From the NCBI RefSeq assembly GCF_947507565.1, contig NC_089175.1:2655733-2719732 (forward strand): a stretch of DNA of 64,000 nucleotides, given 5' to 3'. Position numbers and translations under genes: made by a program. Shown here one piece after another: positions 24,466 through 35,228 of the stretch (position 1 is its first letter; every line of letters starts with the position of its first letter). Under the pieces are notes generated by a model. It was not told the DNA's origin. It worked only from the letters and a program-made list of their open reading frames with translations, and did no database searches. Origin of the DNA: Oscarella lobularis. Its lineage: Eukaryota; Porifera; Homoscleromorpha; Homosclerophorida; Oscarellidae.

Positions 24466-24785
24466 TGTCTCGGTCGGAGTGCTCGTTTTTGAGTGCTCTG
24501 TTTACAATCGTTCTTCGTTCTCTCTTTTGGAAGTGTCGAGGAGCCTAAGCGGAGCCTTTAGGCGTCGGCATTCTTCTGCAACGATGCAGTAAAAATATAC
24601 GGGGGGTACAAATGGGCGTAGACTGAATTGATCCGGTGGGAATTTCTGATACAATTTACCCGGTCGTCACCGCAGAAGCCTGGGAGGTGAGTGCACTCCC
24701 TTGTGAGAATAGGTACATGCTTGCTTTTATAATATAGATAAGTCATTTGGTCATACAGTTAGAGTAGAAACGTTCGAATCTTCTG

Positions 24786-25387
24786 TTATTTTATTTCACA
24801 CATTAGGAGAGGGAAATCCTCTGGCAGACACGGTATCTTCAGTTGCTTGAAACCCTAAGAGAGAGACAAGTGGTAAGTAGAGGACCGCAGGGTAGAATCT
24901 CAATCAGTGACCAAAGCAAAGTCAATTGCTCTATAACTACATGTTATGTACATCAGAAGTGCTTTATCACGAATAATAAAAAAACAACTCAGTGGAAGTC
25001 GAGCAATAGATATGCTGATGCATTTTAGATTCTAATGCCGTGGCATAAGTAGTGATTATGAAGATTAGCACCTCAGGCTTGATGTTGAGAGTCAATTTCC
25101 TAAGAGTTCGCTTTCTCGAGCCTGGCGCTCTAGTCTCTTCGTAGAACTCTCGAGCAACGTCTCCGTCTTCGTCGACAAAGTCGTCGCTGAATGAAAGGGG
25201 TAAGTCTCGGCGAAAAAGTCAGGATTCTTTCTTACCTTCGACGCATCGTCACTAAAATCCGTTTCAACGCTCCGACGTGCAGTATTCCATTCGCGAAGAC
25301 ATTCCCATATGGACTCTTCGACTGAACGAGGTTTTTCTCCGGCGTACCGGCGGTCTTTTGAGCTGGTTTCCCCCACCAACCTCCCAT
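24786..25387 (-). CDS. TUSC2: Tumor suppressor candidate 2 (Fus1) homologue, 111 aa
   Basis: Small mitochondria-associated protein involved in calcium handling and immune signalling in mammals. Exon 1 25387-25236 (MGGWWGKPAQKTAGTPEKN) starts with Gly2, the N-myristoylation residue of the family. Exon 2 25186-25072 contains DDFVDEDGDVAREFYEETRA, matching the family core FYDEDGDLAHEFYEET. Exon 3 24854-24786 reads GFKQLKIPCLPEDFPLLMCE and stops, matching the human ending VKLDHPRIHVDFPVILYEV in length and pattern. Phases 2 and 0 fit. Total 111 aa against 110 in human. The longer alternative frame over exon 1 is a shadow. Confidence 0.88.
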
Positions 25388-25550
25388 GGCTGTAGCGCGC
25401 TAAACGGTTTGCCAATCGGATTAGCCTTGAAAAACAATCAGCCATTGACGCGGGAAAACGCAGTTTACTTTCCTTTTGATCTGTCTGTGTTTATTAGACA
25501 AACCCACTATTAAAACCCCATGCATGAAAATGGCAAACTACCATTCCCTG

Positions 25551-26338
25551 CTACAGTTTCTTTTCCTTGATTGCCAGGCATGCATTGATGCTGCTGGCCA
25601 CAATCGCAAACGGTATGATGACCCACAGAGAATTCATAAACACGAACACGAACCAAAAGTATTTCAATTTGACGTAGGTGTCAAACTGTGGAGGCCAGTC
25701 CTAGACGGAGAAAAAAAACATACAGGTGTAAAAAGGAGAACAGAGTAACTGCTACCAAGGGAACGTTGTGAAAACCATTCCACACTTCGCCAAAGATATA
25801 GAGAAAACAGCCCATAAAATGGAACGCCGACGTGAGAAAAGCAAAGGCGTGTCGCACAAAGGATCTCTTCTGTTCAGTGGCATACCTAACATTTTTTATA
25901 GTCAGCTATGTGATGTTTGACTACCGATCCTATTCTCTCTATACCAAAAAATGCAGGCGGGAGTCATCAGAATAAGCTCAAAAATAGAGACGCCCATCAC
26001 AGTGGCATCCTGCGTCGGCCAATAGCGAGCGTCGATTAGGGCGTACTCGTTCACGAGCCAAAGGGGACCTCGACCAAAAGCCCCGACAACTCTGTTGAGG
26101 TCGGTCAATATTATAGAAACTGGGCATTGCGGCTCGTCTCTCACCCGTCCATCCAAGGGTGAATGAGAGCGGCGTTGATGAGAACCCACACCGCTGTCCA
26201 CGTTTTCGGTTTGCCGTAGAGAAGGAGGAGCCCGAGTAGAATGGTTACGGGTATGGCGTTGACGGGATCAGTCCATCCTTGAGTCAGCTCTTCGACTGTG
26301 TATCCGACAAAGCCGGTCGGCTGATTTCCACTCGCCAT
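25551..26338 (-). CDS. EBP: Emopamil-binding (EBP/EBPL) family sterol isomerase-like protein
   Basis: ER membrane protein of the EXPERA family; EBP itself is the delta8-delta7 sterol isomerase. The start at 26338 (MASGNQPTGFVGYTVEEL) leads into membrane segments NAIPVTILLGLLLLYG and VWVLINAALIHPWMDG, which keep the family His. Then come GPLWLVNEYALIDARYWPTQ and VMGVSIFELILMTPACIFWY, keeping a Glu in the substrate cavity position. The last exons give FGEVWNGFHNVPLDWPPQF and FVFMNSLWVIIPFAIVASS with the conserved Trp, ending in a KEKKL tail that resembles an ER-retention dilysine signal. Whether it is the isomerase EBP or the EBPL-type paralogue cannot be settled here; the Glu after HPWM is replaced by Asp. 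Confidence 0.82.
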
Positions 26339-26523
26339 CGCGCCAGAGTCAGGTGATGTGATGCAACGTGACCGTAAGCACATTTGATTAATTAATCAAT
26401 AGACTTCTTTCTTCAATGCGGTGCGCGCGATATGCGAATCGTTGGTTCAACAAGAGTTTTTTTATAATACAAAGGCCGTACTGCTCTTGTGTACTGATGT
26501 GTGCATGATATCTATTATGCCAT

Positions 26524-29237
26524 TCATTCTGGGTCATCTTCATCCTCAATGCTGTCTTCCTCCTCTTCATAGGAGACGCCCATTTCGGCAGAGACTTCTT
26601 CATCGGATTCTTCGGAGTACACGGCCAGCGGTTCAAAGTTGCTGAAGTCATCTTTGGATCCATGCTGCATCTTCAGCTAAAGCGTTTTGCGAATAAGTAA
26701 AGGTTATGCTCTGAGCACACGTGCGTCTTCTACCTGTGATACCATGACGTCAAGACGACCCTGCAAAACGCACAGCTGCGGAAATAAAATACTGCGAGAT
26801 TTAAGAAGACTGTAAAGGACGCCCAACGATTCCTTCAGATTAGGTACCTAAAATGCACATAGTCCAGTCTAAAAGAGAGCGGAGAAAATCCTTTGAAACT
26901 CACAGTCATGAGATAAGAACCGTGAACGAGTAAAACTGTCTTGATCCAAGAAACTAGTTCTCCCGCTCTGAAGGCAAATGATTAGAATACGAGTCAAGGA
27001 TCCCTTAGTCTTCATTGACCTAGTGGGCTTTTTCTCTATCCTCTGCACCAGCTAAAAAAGGTTCTCTGTCACGTGAGGGAAACGCAAATAAACGGATCCT
27101 CTCCCTAACCTGCTCGATAAAGGGAACAATCAATGTGCTGGGTAAACGTTTCACTGTCGTCTCAATAACGCGATGTTTTCCGACTCGAAGAACGTTCTAA
27201 AATCATACCCCTACCTATAGGAGAGTACCTTCAAGCGCTACCATTACACCAACCTCAAGTAGAGCGTGATCTTCGCTATAAAGCGCTTGCACGAGCATCT
27301 GTGCTTGAGAGTCGGCAGTAGCATGACCATCACTGAGAAGTTGGTAACAAAAGACGTCTATATTCACAAATTAGTTTCACCTTTGGCCAGTAAACGTGAC
27401 GGATTTGAGTCTCTCTTCAACAGTGACCTGAAGTGATATGATGGCATATACAATAAGAAATAGAACACTACAGTATTAATCTGTCTACTTCGTCAGCAAT
27501 TCGTTCCCTGTCTCCATTGGCCACCGTTCCTGGCATGACCGTCTGAGCTGGACCAATCAAAGTAGATGGCCCAGCAGACGACTTTCTTTTCTAAAGAAAA
27601 AAAAAAGAATGTTCTTGAATACCCTACCTACGCCTAAGTGACTGCATTTGTACTTGAGATAAACGATTTGAACTCGAGCCTAAATCAACTTCTCTACACA
27701 AGCAAACGTGACTGTCTTCTTGAATGGGATTCTGCGATAGAGAAAGAAACTAAGCAGCCAAAAACGAGTGGTAATCGCGTCCACTACAATTTTTTCGAAT
27801 GTTGGAAGAGCAAGAGAACCGTAGGCTAGGACAAGAGAAGCGCCACCGGACACCAACCTCGCAGACCAAACGTCGACAGGAGTGGGATCAGACTAAAGAC
27901 ATTTACTCTACCAAAAGACGTAGTAGCTCTCTTGAAAATATTGTACCACGGATGAGGTGTTAGTGATCTGAATAGTGCATGTCGGATCAAGAGGCGCTTT
28001 GCCAGAACTAAAGAACAAGTGACAACTAAAGCGAGTTTATCTGACGCAAACGCCTACCCATTTAGAGAGTGAGTGAATACGTGTATGGTGCTGGTTTTGG
28101 AGAGAGCTGCAAGGCAAATAAGCTAAAGAGCAGATTCGTTTCGTGAGAAAAATCAAACAAAAAATGTAAAGGAGACTTACGTCTCGTTGCTTGGAATGCT
28201 TCTCGACGTGAACCTGAGCTACCTCTTCGGTGCAGGAAAACGTTGCAACGCACGTTCGAATCGACGAACTCCTAATAAATAAATAAATAAATAATACCAA
28301 TTACCAGACATCTAATTATATGTTTAGTTCTATTTACCAAGCGTTTATGACGCGCTCATTCTCAGCCAATGATATGAAATAATCTTTATAACCGGGAACA
28401 AATTGAAGATAACGAACGTAGTTAGCGTGGCCCGTAAATTTCTTAGATCATCAAATCACAGTCAATAGTCATAAATAAATAAATAAATAAATAGACTACC
28501 TTTAACAATTCCCTCTTGACCGAATCCCAAAGCTTGATTTTCCTCCCAGCAGAAAGTAGGAGAGACGTAGTGCCATTGAAATCGGCACACAAGGCCGTCA
28601 CAGGTCCTGTATCCCCCTTCCATCGCCTTAATTAAACAGGTCACTTTACTGCAAAAATTTAATTAAATACCAATTATAAACTCACGCTATTTCCTCCCAC
28701 GTTTCGACATTCCACTTGGCAATGAAATGATCGTCGGAGCACGTGATCAGCGCGCATTGGCTCTCGTCCCAAGCGAAATCGTTGACACGCGATTGATGGG
28801 CTTCCTGCGTGTAAAATTATCCGCTCGCATCCGGGAGAGCAATAATCAAATTAATTAATTAAAAAAACGAACCAATGTTCGTTCGTTTTCTCCCGATACG
28901 ACGTCCCAAAGTGTGACGCGACCGCCCGACGATCCGGCTGCAATGAAGAGAGAGCGCGATGCGTCGGCGAGTCGACGCCTTCGCTTTGATTTGGCCTGCG
29001 ATTCGAGCGAAGCTAGAAGAACGTATCGTTTGTCTGCTAAGACATTCCTACCGCGTCTTCTTGGGCTCCCGTCGCACGAATCCACTCCAGGCACGAGCAC
29101 GAGCCTTCGAGAATCGTTCCACCGTCGAACGTGCATTTCTTCGTTCTCTTTCGGGTGTCCCAGACTTTTATTCGACCGTCTGGTGAGCCGACGGCAAGCA
29201 AATCCCCACTGGAATCGAATCGAAACACCGATGCCAT
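26524..29237 (-). CDS. WDR43: WDR43 (UTP5) nucleolar WD40 protein
   Basis: Component of the t-UTP/SSU processome that supports rRNA transcription and pre-18S processing. Start at 29237 (MASVFRFDSSGDLLAVGSPD), first WD unit ending GRIKVWDTRKRTKK and GSCSCLEWIRA. Further WD units: FIAAGSSGGRVTLWDVVSGE, VNDFAWDESQCALITCSDDH, GTTSLLLSAGRKIKLWDSVK, TGHANYVRYLQFVPGYKDYF. The C-terminal UTP region is spread over many small exons (VGKHRVIETTVKRLPSTLIV, GELVSWIKTVLLVHGSYLMT), then LAVYSEESDEEVSAEMGVSY and an acidic end at 26524, like human WDR43 (VYEEESSEEESDDE). About 15 introns. Its first exon and promoter have been copied repeatedly into the array to the right. Confidence 0.9.
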
Positions 29238-29353
29238 TCTCGGTAGCGCGCGTTTACAACACGCGGTGGAAGCATAGATCTATGGTGGAAGCTATCTATG
29301 GCTAAAAGTGTCACGTGCACCAGATTAACGCATTCCGTGTTATCGTTCGTGCG
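29238..29353. promoter_or_regulatory. Divergent promoter of WDR43 and CRD unit A
   Basis: Only 116 bp separate the two start codons. It includes the element GTGTCACGTGCACCAGATTAA (29308-29328; the CACGTG E-box is at its centre). Near-identical blocks recur just before the start codons of units B, D and E, so promoter and gene were duplicated together. Confidence 0.6.
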
Positions 29354-30440
29354 ATGACGGTCAAGACAGCGTGTGTAATTGTAGGATTCCTGCTACTACA
29401 TCAAGCCAGTGCTCTCGACGTCGAAAAGGTCCGCGAGGCAATGGAAACAATGGGAGATCTGCTTCACAAAACCATGAGAGCGACGTCGCTTTTTCGCATT
29501 CCAAGAGAAAGTCGCGACGAAAGCGAGCAAAAAAATAGCAGCCACTCGCCGGACTACAAAATTCACTACAGCCTGGGCCCCATCGGAGCCTGTTCTCGGC
29601 CTGAAATTGCTCACTGCTCCTTCTCGTCATCCGTTACCATTCCGGAATACTACGCGAGGCTTCATCACCAAATATTCTCTTCTCAGATGACGACGATTTA
29701 CAATAAGTTTCAATCGGCCACCAACAGCAGCAAATGTGCGGACGGCATTATGAGCACGATCTGCCCCCACGCCGTCGTTCCTCAGTGCCAATCCGATGCC
29801 CAAGTGAAATTCGTTGTTCCTGATTTTGAGACGGTAGGTTGGGAAGGGATTTTAGATACAGCAACGTTCCATTGGCGATAGAATTCACGACGTTCAGTAT
29901 AATAAATTAACTCTGTAGGGTTATTAATTATTACACGACCACATTGGGCGGTATAACCTTTTTTATGTTTCACATTTTCGAAATAGCTGTATCGTGTCGA
30001 TTTTGATAACTATAACTGATCGTTGTTTTCAGCTTTGTACCAAGGGGCTAAGCCAGTGCCCAAACTCCACCGCCTTTGAAAGCACCATGTGCAAGAGTGG
30101 TAGCCAATTGGCGGATATGATGCAAAGCTTCATGAAAAGTCTAAAAAACCTGAAAGGAAAATCGTCCGCGCTGACAAAATGCCGCGTTCCTTCGATTTCG
30201 GCGTGCAGCAATATGCTGCCGTCACCCGATTGGCTGGCGGCTGAACAAGAGGTGTACTTCACCAACCCCTCGCTCGACTCGTACATCGACAGTCTGAGCG
30301 ACGGCAACGAGGAGTGCAAGAATAAAATGTACCAGTTCTTGTGCGCCTTTCCGACGTGCAACGCAAAACAGACGGCTGTCATTGGGCACAGAAATCAGAC
30401 ATCATGCGAGGATGCGTTCTCTTGGTATTCCGCGACTTGA
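29354..30440 (+). CDS. Array unit A: secreted protein with two Frizzled-like CRDs
   Basis: Exon 1 29354-29833 codes a signal peptide (MTVKTACVIVGFLLLHQASA), a helical stretch (ALDVEKVREAMETMGDLLHK), and the first part of a Cys-rich domain (GACSRPEIAHC, KCADGIMSTICPHAVVPQC). After a 199-nt intron, exon 2 30033-30440 supplies LCTKGLSQCPNS and a second, shorter Cys set (KCRVPSISAC, ECKNKMYQFLCAFPTC, TSCEDAFSWYSAT-stop). Cys spacing (C-x7-C-x6/7-C then C-x6-C) resembles Frizzled CRDs, though the usual PPC cysteine is missing from CRD1. 295 aa. The intron is in phase 0. The start was chosen for the signal peptide; an in-frame ATG at 29315 is less likely. Ligand binding is unproven; Frizzled-like is my reading of the Cys pattern. 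Confidence 0.7.
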
Positions 30441-30513
30441 AACAAAGCGTGGGTAATTAAATAAAAGTGGGCTTTTTAGCGTTCCATCGTCTGAGAGATC
30501 TCTGATTTCAAAG

Positions 30514-30783
30514 TTTATGCCCTGTTCTGGTTTCGCCGGCTTGGACAAGCCAAGCCCAAATTATAATCGTGGACCACCAAAGTCTCTGGCTTGGTGGGAG
30601 TGGTAAGAATATAGTTGGGTTTCCTCGGTTTCGTTGTCTCATGCTTCGCCACGCGGTAGCCTGTGCATTGCAGTCGGGTGCGTGTTGGGCATCGTTCTCC
30701 TTGTCGGAACAATAGGCAGTGTGAGGAAGCACATGCGGAGTCGTCGTTTGGCAAGATATCAGGAGATGGAGTCCACTACCTGA
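30514..30783 (+). CDS. Unit A stalk/transmembrane/tail module (two exons)
   Basis: Exon 30514-30602 (FMPCSGFAGLDKPSPNYNRG, ends 3n+2 at GTAAGA) joins exon 30660-30783 (LCIAVGCVLGIVLLVGTIGS, then VRKHMRSRRLARYQEMESTT-stop, starts 3n+1). The join is in frame. It would add a Pro-rich stalk, a transmembrane helix and a short basic tail. Equivalent modules sit behind every unit and are conserved in frame. How it connects to the CRD exons is unclear in this unit because exon 2 ends in its own stop; exon 1 could splice to it in phase 0. Confidence 0.55.
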
Positions 30784-30984
30784 CTGATCGGCTTGAGCTC
30801 GGTGTCATACTCTTCTAGCAATTTAGTTCTTTCTTTTGCTGCTGCTGATGTCATTGCTTCTTCTTCTGCTGTTGCTGCTCTTACTGCATGTGTGCACAAT
30901 CAATTAGTGAAATGTCGTTATGATAGTTTCTGCTTGCCTCGTACCTCGGCCCCTTCTCTCCGGATGGGAGGAAAGGGCTGGCTG

Positions 30985-31235
30985 CTGGGCTAGAAAAACA
31001 TATCGTTTGTCTTCTAAGACGTTCTTATGACGTCTTCTTGGGCTCTTGTCGCACGAATCTCCGCCAGACACGAGCACGAGCCTTCGAGAATCGTTCCACC
31101 GTCGAACATGCATTTCTTCGTTTTCTTTCGGGTGTCCCAGACTTTTATTCGACCGTCTGGTGAGCCGACGGCAAGCAAATCGCCACTGGAATCGAATCGA
31201 AACACCGATGCCATTCTCGGTAGCGCGCGTTGACT
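30985..31235 (-). pseudogene. Duplicated WDR43 first exon (unit B)
   Basis: On the minus strand from 31214: MASVFRFDSSGDLLAVGSPD, then VWDTRKKTKKCMFDGG, about 95% like the WDR43 first exon at 29237. The following WDR43 exons are absent, so it can only make a fragment; it was probably carried along with the promoter. Confidence 0.85.
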
Positions 31236-31474
31236 ACTTTCAAAATCAGACTCAAATTATATAACTCTGAAATTTGATATGTTTAATTTTAGTGGCTTTT
31301 ATTTATCTCTAGAGATTTAGTTTTCTTTGATGTACGGTACCAGGAAGATTGGCCTCTGAGCTAATGGTTTTCCGTACTAAAATAAAACATCTATCTATCT
31401 ATATCTATCTATCTACACGTGAAAGTGTCACGTGCACCAGATTAACGCATTGCCGTGGTATCTCCGTTCGTGCC

Positions 31475-32543
31475 ATGACGGTCAAGAAAGCGTGTGTAAT
31501 TGTAGGATTCCTGCTACTACATCAAGCCAGTGCTCTCGACGTCGAAAAGGTCCGCGAGGCAATGGAAACAATGGGAGATCTGCTTCACAAAACCATGAGA
31601 GCGACGTCGTTCTTCCGCATTCCAAGAGAAAGTCGCGACGAAAGCGAGCAAAAAAATAGCAGCCACTCGCCGGACTACAAAATTCACTACAGCCTGGGCC
31701 CCATCGGAGCCTGTTCTCGGCCTGCTATTGCCCACTGCTCCTTCTCGTCATCCATTACCATTCCGGAGTACTACGCGAGGCTCTATCACCAATCATACTC
31801 TTCTCAGATGACGACGATTTACAATAAGTTTCGTTCGACCATCGGCAGCAAATGCGCGGACGGCATTATGAGCATGATCTGCCCCTACGCCATCGTTCCT
31901 CAGTGCCAATCCGATGCCCAAGTGAAATTCGTTGTTCCTGACTTTGAGACGGTAGGTTGGGAAAGGATTCAGCAGCGTTCCCATTGGCGATAGAATTCAC
32001 GGCGTTCAGTATATTAAATTAACTCTGTAGGGTTATATTATACGACCGCATTGGGCGGTATAACCTTTTTTACATTTTTGAAATATAGCTCTTATCGCGT
32101 CGATTTTGATAACTATAACTGATCATTGTTTTCAGCTTTGTACGAAGGGGGTAAGCAAGTGCCCGAATTCGGACATTCTTGAAACGGCCATGTGCAGCAG
32201 TGATAGCGATGTCGCGAAAGTGATACAAAGCATCATGAAACAAGCTGAAAACCTAAAAAAAAAATCGTTCGAGCTGACAAAATGCCGCGTTCCGTCGATT
32301 TCGGCGTGCAGCGATCTGCTGCCGTCACCCGATTGGCTGGCGGCGGAAAAAGAGGCGTACTTCAACAACCCCTCGCTTGACTCAAACATTGACACTCTGA
32401 GCGACGGCAACGAGGAGTGCAAGAATAAATTGTACCAGTTCTTGTGCGCCTTTCCGACGTGCAACACAAATCAGACGGCTGTCATTGGGCACAGAAATCA
32501 GGCGTCATGCGAGGATGCATTCTCTTGGTATTCCGCGACTTGA
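31475..32543 (+). CDS. Array unit B: secreted protein with two Frizzled-like CRDs
   Basis: Intact. Exon 1 31475-31951 (MTVKKACVIVGFLLLHQASA, GACSRPAIAHC, KCADGIMSMICPYAIVPQC) and exon 2 32136-32543 (LCTKGVSKCPNSDILETAMC, KCRVPSISACSDLLPSPDW, ECKNKLYQFLCAFPTC, SCEDAFSWYSAT-stop). 294 aa, phase-0 intron of 184 nt. Very close to unit A in exon 1; exon 2 differs mainly in the stretch between the two Cys sets, where most changes are non-conservative. A CTAT microsatellite (31388-31415) lies in its upstream region. Confidence 0.72.
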
Positions 32544-32616
32544 AACAAAGCGTGGGTAATTAGATAAAAGTGGGCTTTTTAGCGTTCCACCGTCTGAGAG
32601 ATCTCTAATTGCGAAG

Positions 32617-32886
32617 TTTTTGCCCTGTTCTGGTTTCGCCGGCTTGGACAAGCCAAGCCCAAATTATAATCGTGGACCACCAAAGTCTCTGGCTTGGTGG
32701 GAGTGGTAAGAATATAGTTGGGTTTCCTCGGTTTCGTTGTCTCATGCTTCGCCACGCGGTAGCCTGTGCATTGCAGTCGGGTGCGTGTTGGGCGTCGCTC
32801 TCCTTGTCGGAACAATAGTCAGTGTGAGGAAGCGCACAAGGCGTCGTCGTTTGGCAAGATATCAGGAGATGGAGTCCACTACCTGA
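32617..32886 (+). CDS. Unit B stalk/transmembrane/tail module
   Basis: Exon 32617-32705 (FLPCSGFAGLDKPSPNYNRG) joins exon 32763-32886 (LCIAVGCVLGVALLVGTIVS, VRKRTRRRRLARYQEMESTT-stop) in phase. Same lengths as in unit A. Confidence 0.55.
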
Positions 32887-33064
32887 CTGATCGGCTTGAG
32901 CTCGGTGTCATACTCTTCTAGCAATTTAGTTCTTTCTTTTGCTGCTGCTGATGTCATTGCTTCTTCTTCTGCTGTTGCTGCTCTTACTGCATGTGTGCAC
33001 AATCAATTAGTGTTATGATAGTTTCTGCTCGGCCCCTTCTCTCCGGATGGGAGGAAAGGGCTGG

Positions 33065-33300
33065 CTGCTGGGCTAGAAAAACATATCGTTTGTCTGCTAA
33101 GACGTTCTTATGACGTCTTCTTGGGCTCTTGTCGCACGAATCCTCGCCAGACACGAGCACGAGCCTTCGAGAATCGTTCCACCGTCGAATGTGCACTTCT
33201 TCGTCCTCTTTCGGGTGTCCCAAACTTTTATTCGACCTTTGACGGCAAGCAAATCGCCATTGGAATCGAATCACCGATGCCATTTCTTGGTAGCGCGCGT
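33065..33300 (-). pseudogene. Duplicated WDR43 first exon (unit C), degraded
   Basis: The minus strand retains MASVIRFQWRF and DEEVHIRRWNDSRRLVLVSG in different frames compared with WDR43, with small deletions (for example loss of the GSPDGR region). Not able to code the WD unit. Confidence 0.8.
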
Positions 33301-33367
33301 TTACTGCACGTGGTGGATGAGCAAAAAAGTGTCACGAGCGCCGGATTTGTATGCATCCGTTTGTGCA

Positions 33368-34459
33368 ATGACGTTCAAAGCAGCGTGTGTGATTGCGTCC
33401 TTTCTCCTACTACATATACATCAAGCCAGTGCTCTCGACGTCGAAAAGGTCCGCGAGGCAGTAGAAACAATCGGCGTTCTGCTTCACAAAACTATGAGAA
33501 CGACGTCGCTTTTCCGCATTCCAAGAGAAAGTCGCGGAAATATTGTACTGTACGGGTCCGAGCGCTAAGAAACGGGGCCTGGCCCCGCCGGGGCCAGGCC
33601 CCGTTTCTTAGCGCTCGGACCCGTACAGTACAATATTTCCTCAATCTCTCCTCAGATGACGACGCTTTACAATCAGTTTCGTTCGAATGCCGACAGCAGA
33701 TGTGTGGACGGCATCATGAGCATCTTCTGCCCCTACGTCGTCGCTCCTCAGTGCCAGTCCGGCACCCAAGTGAAATTCGTTATTCCTGACTTTGAGACGG
33801 TAGGTTAAGGTAGGGAAGGGATTTTATATAAACAGCAGTGTTCCATTGGTGATGGAAAATTAACGGCCTTCAGTAGATCAAATTAACTCTGTAAGGTATT
33901 CGCTTCCCCTCCTAACTCGGACATACGGACTATTGACTCCGACAAATCCTATGTCTGACAGTCAGTGTCAAAATAGCAGTCCATAAGACTATCTCATTTT
34001 TATATCGTGGCGGTCTTGGTAAATATATCCGATCTCTGTTTTCAGGTTTGCGTCGAGGGGGTAAGCAAGTGTCCGAACTCCGACGCTCTTGAAAGTGTCC
34101 TGTGCAGCAGTGATGGCGATGTCGCGAAAGTGATACAAAGCGTCGCGAAAAATGCTGAAAAGCTAAAAGGAAAATCGTTCGAGCTGACAAAATGCCGCGT
34201 TCCGTCAATTTCGGCGTGCGGCGATCTGCTGCCGTCACCCGATTGGCTGGCGGCGGAAAAAGAGGCGTACTTTGGCAGCTCGCTCTCCACAAGCCTCGAC
34301 ACTCTGAGCGGCGGCAATGGGGAGTGCAAGAACAAATTGTACCAGTTCTTGTGCGCCTTTCCGACGTGCAACGCAAATCAGACAACTGTCATTGGGCACA
34401 GAACTCAGGCGTCATGCAATGATGCGTTTTCCTGGTATTTTCAAACGAAGTGTGTTTAG
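33368..34459 (+). pseudogene. Array unit C: two-CRD gene with exon 1 replaced by a palindrome
   Basis: The signal peptide MTFKAACVIASFLLLHIHQA and the helical stretch up to FRIPRESRG are present. Then the region that should hold the first two cysteines (about 50 codons) is missing and a 105-nt palindrome stands in its place. After it the sequence resumes with QMTTLYNQFRSNADSRCVDG and PYVVAPQCQSGTQVKF. The frame stops inside the palindrome. Exon 2 34046-34459 is intact (VCVEGVSKCPNSDALESVLC, KCRVPSISACGDLLPSPDW, ECKNKLYQFLCAFPTC, SWYFQTKCV-stop). A real allele, a recent lesion or an assembly error at the palindrome are all possible. Confidence 0.75.
33536..33640. repeat. 105-nt near-perfect palindrome (52-bp arms, 1-nt centre)
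   Basis: The left arm starts GGAAATATTGTACTGTACGG at 33536; the right arm ends with its exact complement at 33640; the centre is C at 33588. All 52 pairs match. No second copy is seen in this window. No clear target-site duplication: flanks are GTCGC and TCAAT. Confidence 0.97.
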
Positions 34460-34509
34460 ATCTATTAGATCGAGCTTTCTTTAGCGTTCCGTCGTCTGAG
34501 AGAATTCAG

Positions 34510-34718
34510 ATTTCAAATTTTCTGCCTTGTTCGGATTTCTCCGGCTTGGACAAGCCAAGCCCAAATTATAACAAGCCGAGCCCAAGTCATGGTGGACCAT
34601 CAAAGTCTCTGTCCTGGTGGGCGTGGTAAGAATACAGTGTTTCGTTATTTTGTTATGATCTCATGCTTCGCCACGCGGTAGGCTGTGCATTGCATTTGGA
34701 TGCGTCGCTCTCCTGTGA
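34510..34718 (+). pseudogene. Unit C stalk/transmembrane module, truncated
   Basis: Stalk exon 34510-34625 (FLPCSDFSGLDKPSPNYNKP, with a second PSPSHGGP copy) ends 3n+2. The membrane exon from 34682 reads LCIAFGCVALL and stops at 34718 because of an internal deletion, so only half a helix remains. Confidence 0.55.
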
Positions 34719-34944
34719 GGAAGCGCGCAAGGAGACGTCGATGGAGTCAACTACCTGACGTCACAGTGCTTGATCCGCTGTCGCGCTCTTCTAGCAATTT
34801 AGCTAATTAGTTTCTTCTTTCTGCTGCTGCTGCTGCTGCTGCTGCTTTGACTGTCACTCTAGGTGTGCACATTGCTGCAATCATTATTAAAAAAAGTCAT
34901 TGCGACAGTTTCTGCTTGCCTCGTACTCGGGCCCTTCTCTCCGG

Positions 34945-35150
34945 ATGCGAGAAAAGGGTTTTACGGCGTCTTCTTGAGCTCCCGTTGCGCGAATCCACGC
35001 CAGGCATGAGCACGAGCCTTCGAGAATCGTTCCACCGTTGAATGTGCATTTCTTCGTCCTCTTTCGACCGTCTGGTGAGCCGACGGCAAGTAAATCGCCA
35101 CTGGAATCGAATCGAAACACCGATGCCATTTCTCGGTAGGCGCGCGTTTA
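34945..35150 (-). pseudogene. Duplicated WDR43 first exon (unit D), degraded
   Basis: From 35129 the minus strand reads MASVFRFDSSGDLLAVGSPD, then loses the IKVWDT block and continues KRTKKCTFNGGTILEGSCSC. Internal deletion removes the WD core. Confidence 0.82.
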
Positions 35151-35228
35151 CAACACGCGGGGAGCTGAAAGCAGAGATTATCTCTGCTGAAAGTGTCACG
35201 TGCACCAGATTAATCTCCGATTCGTGCA

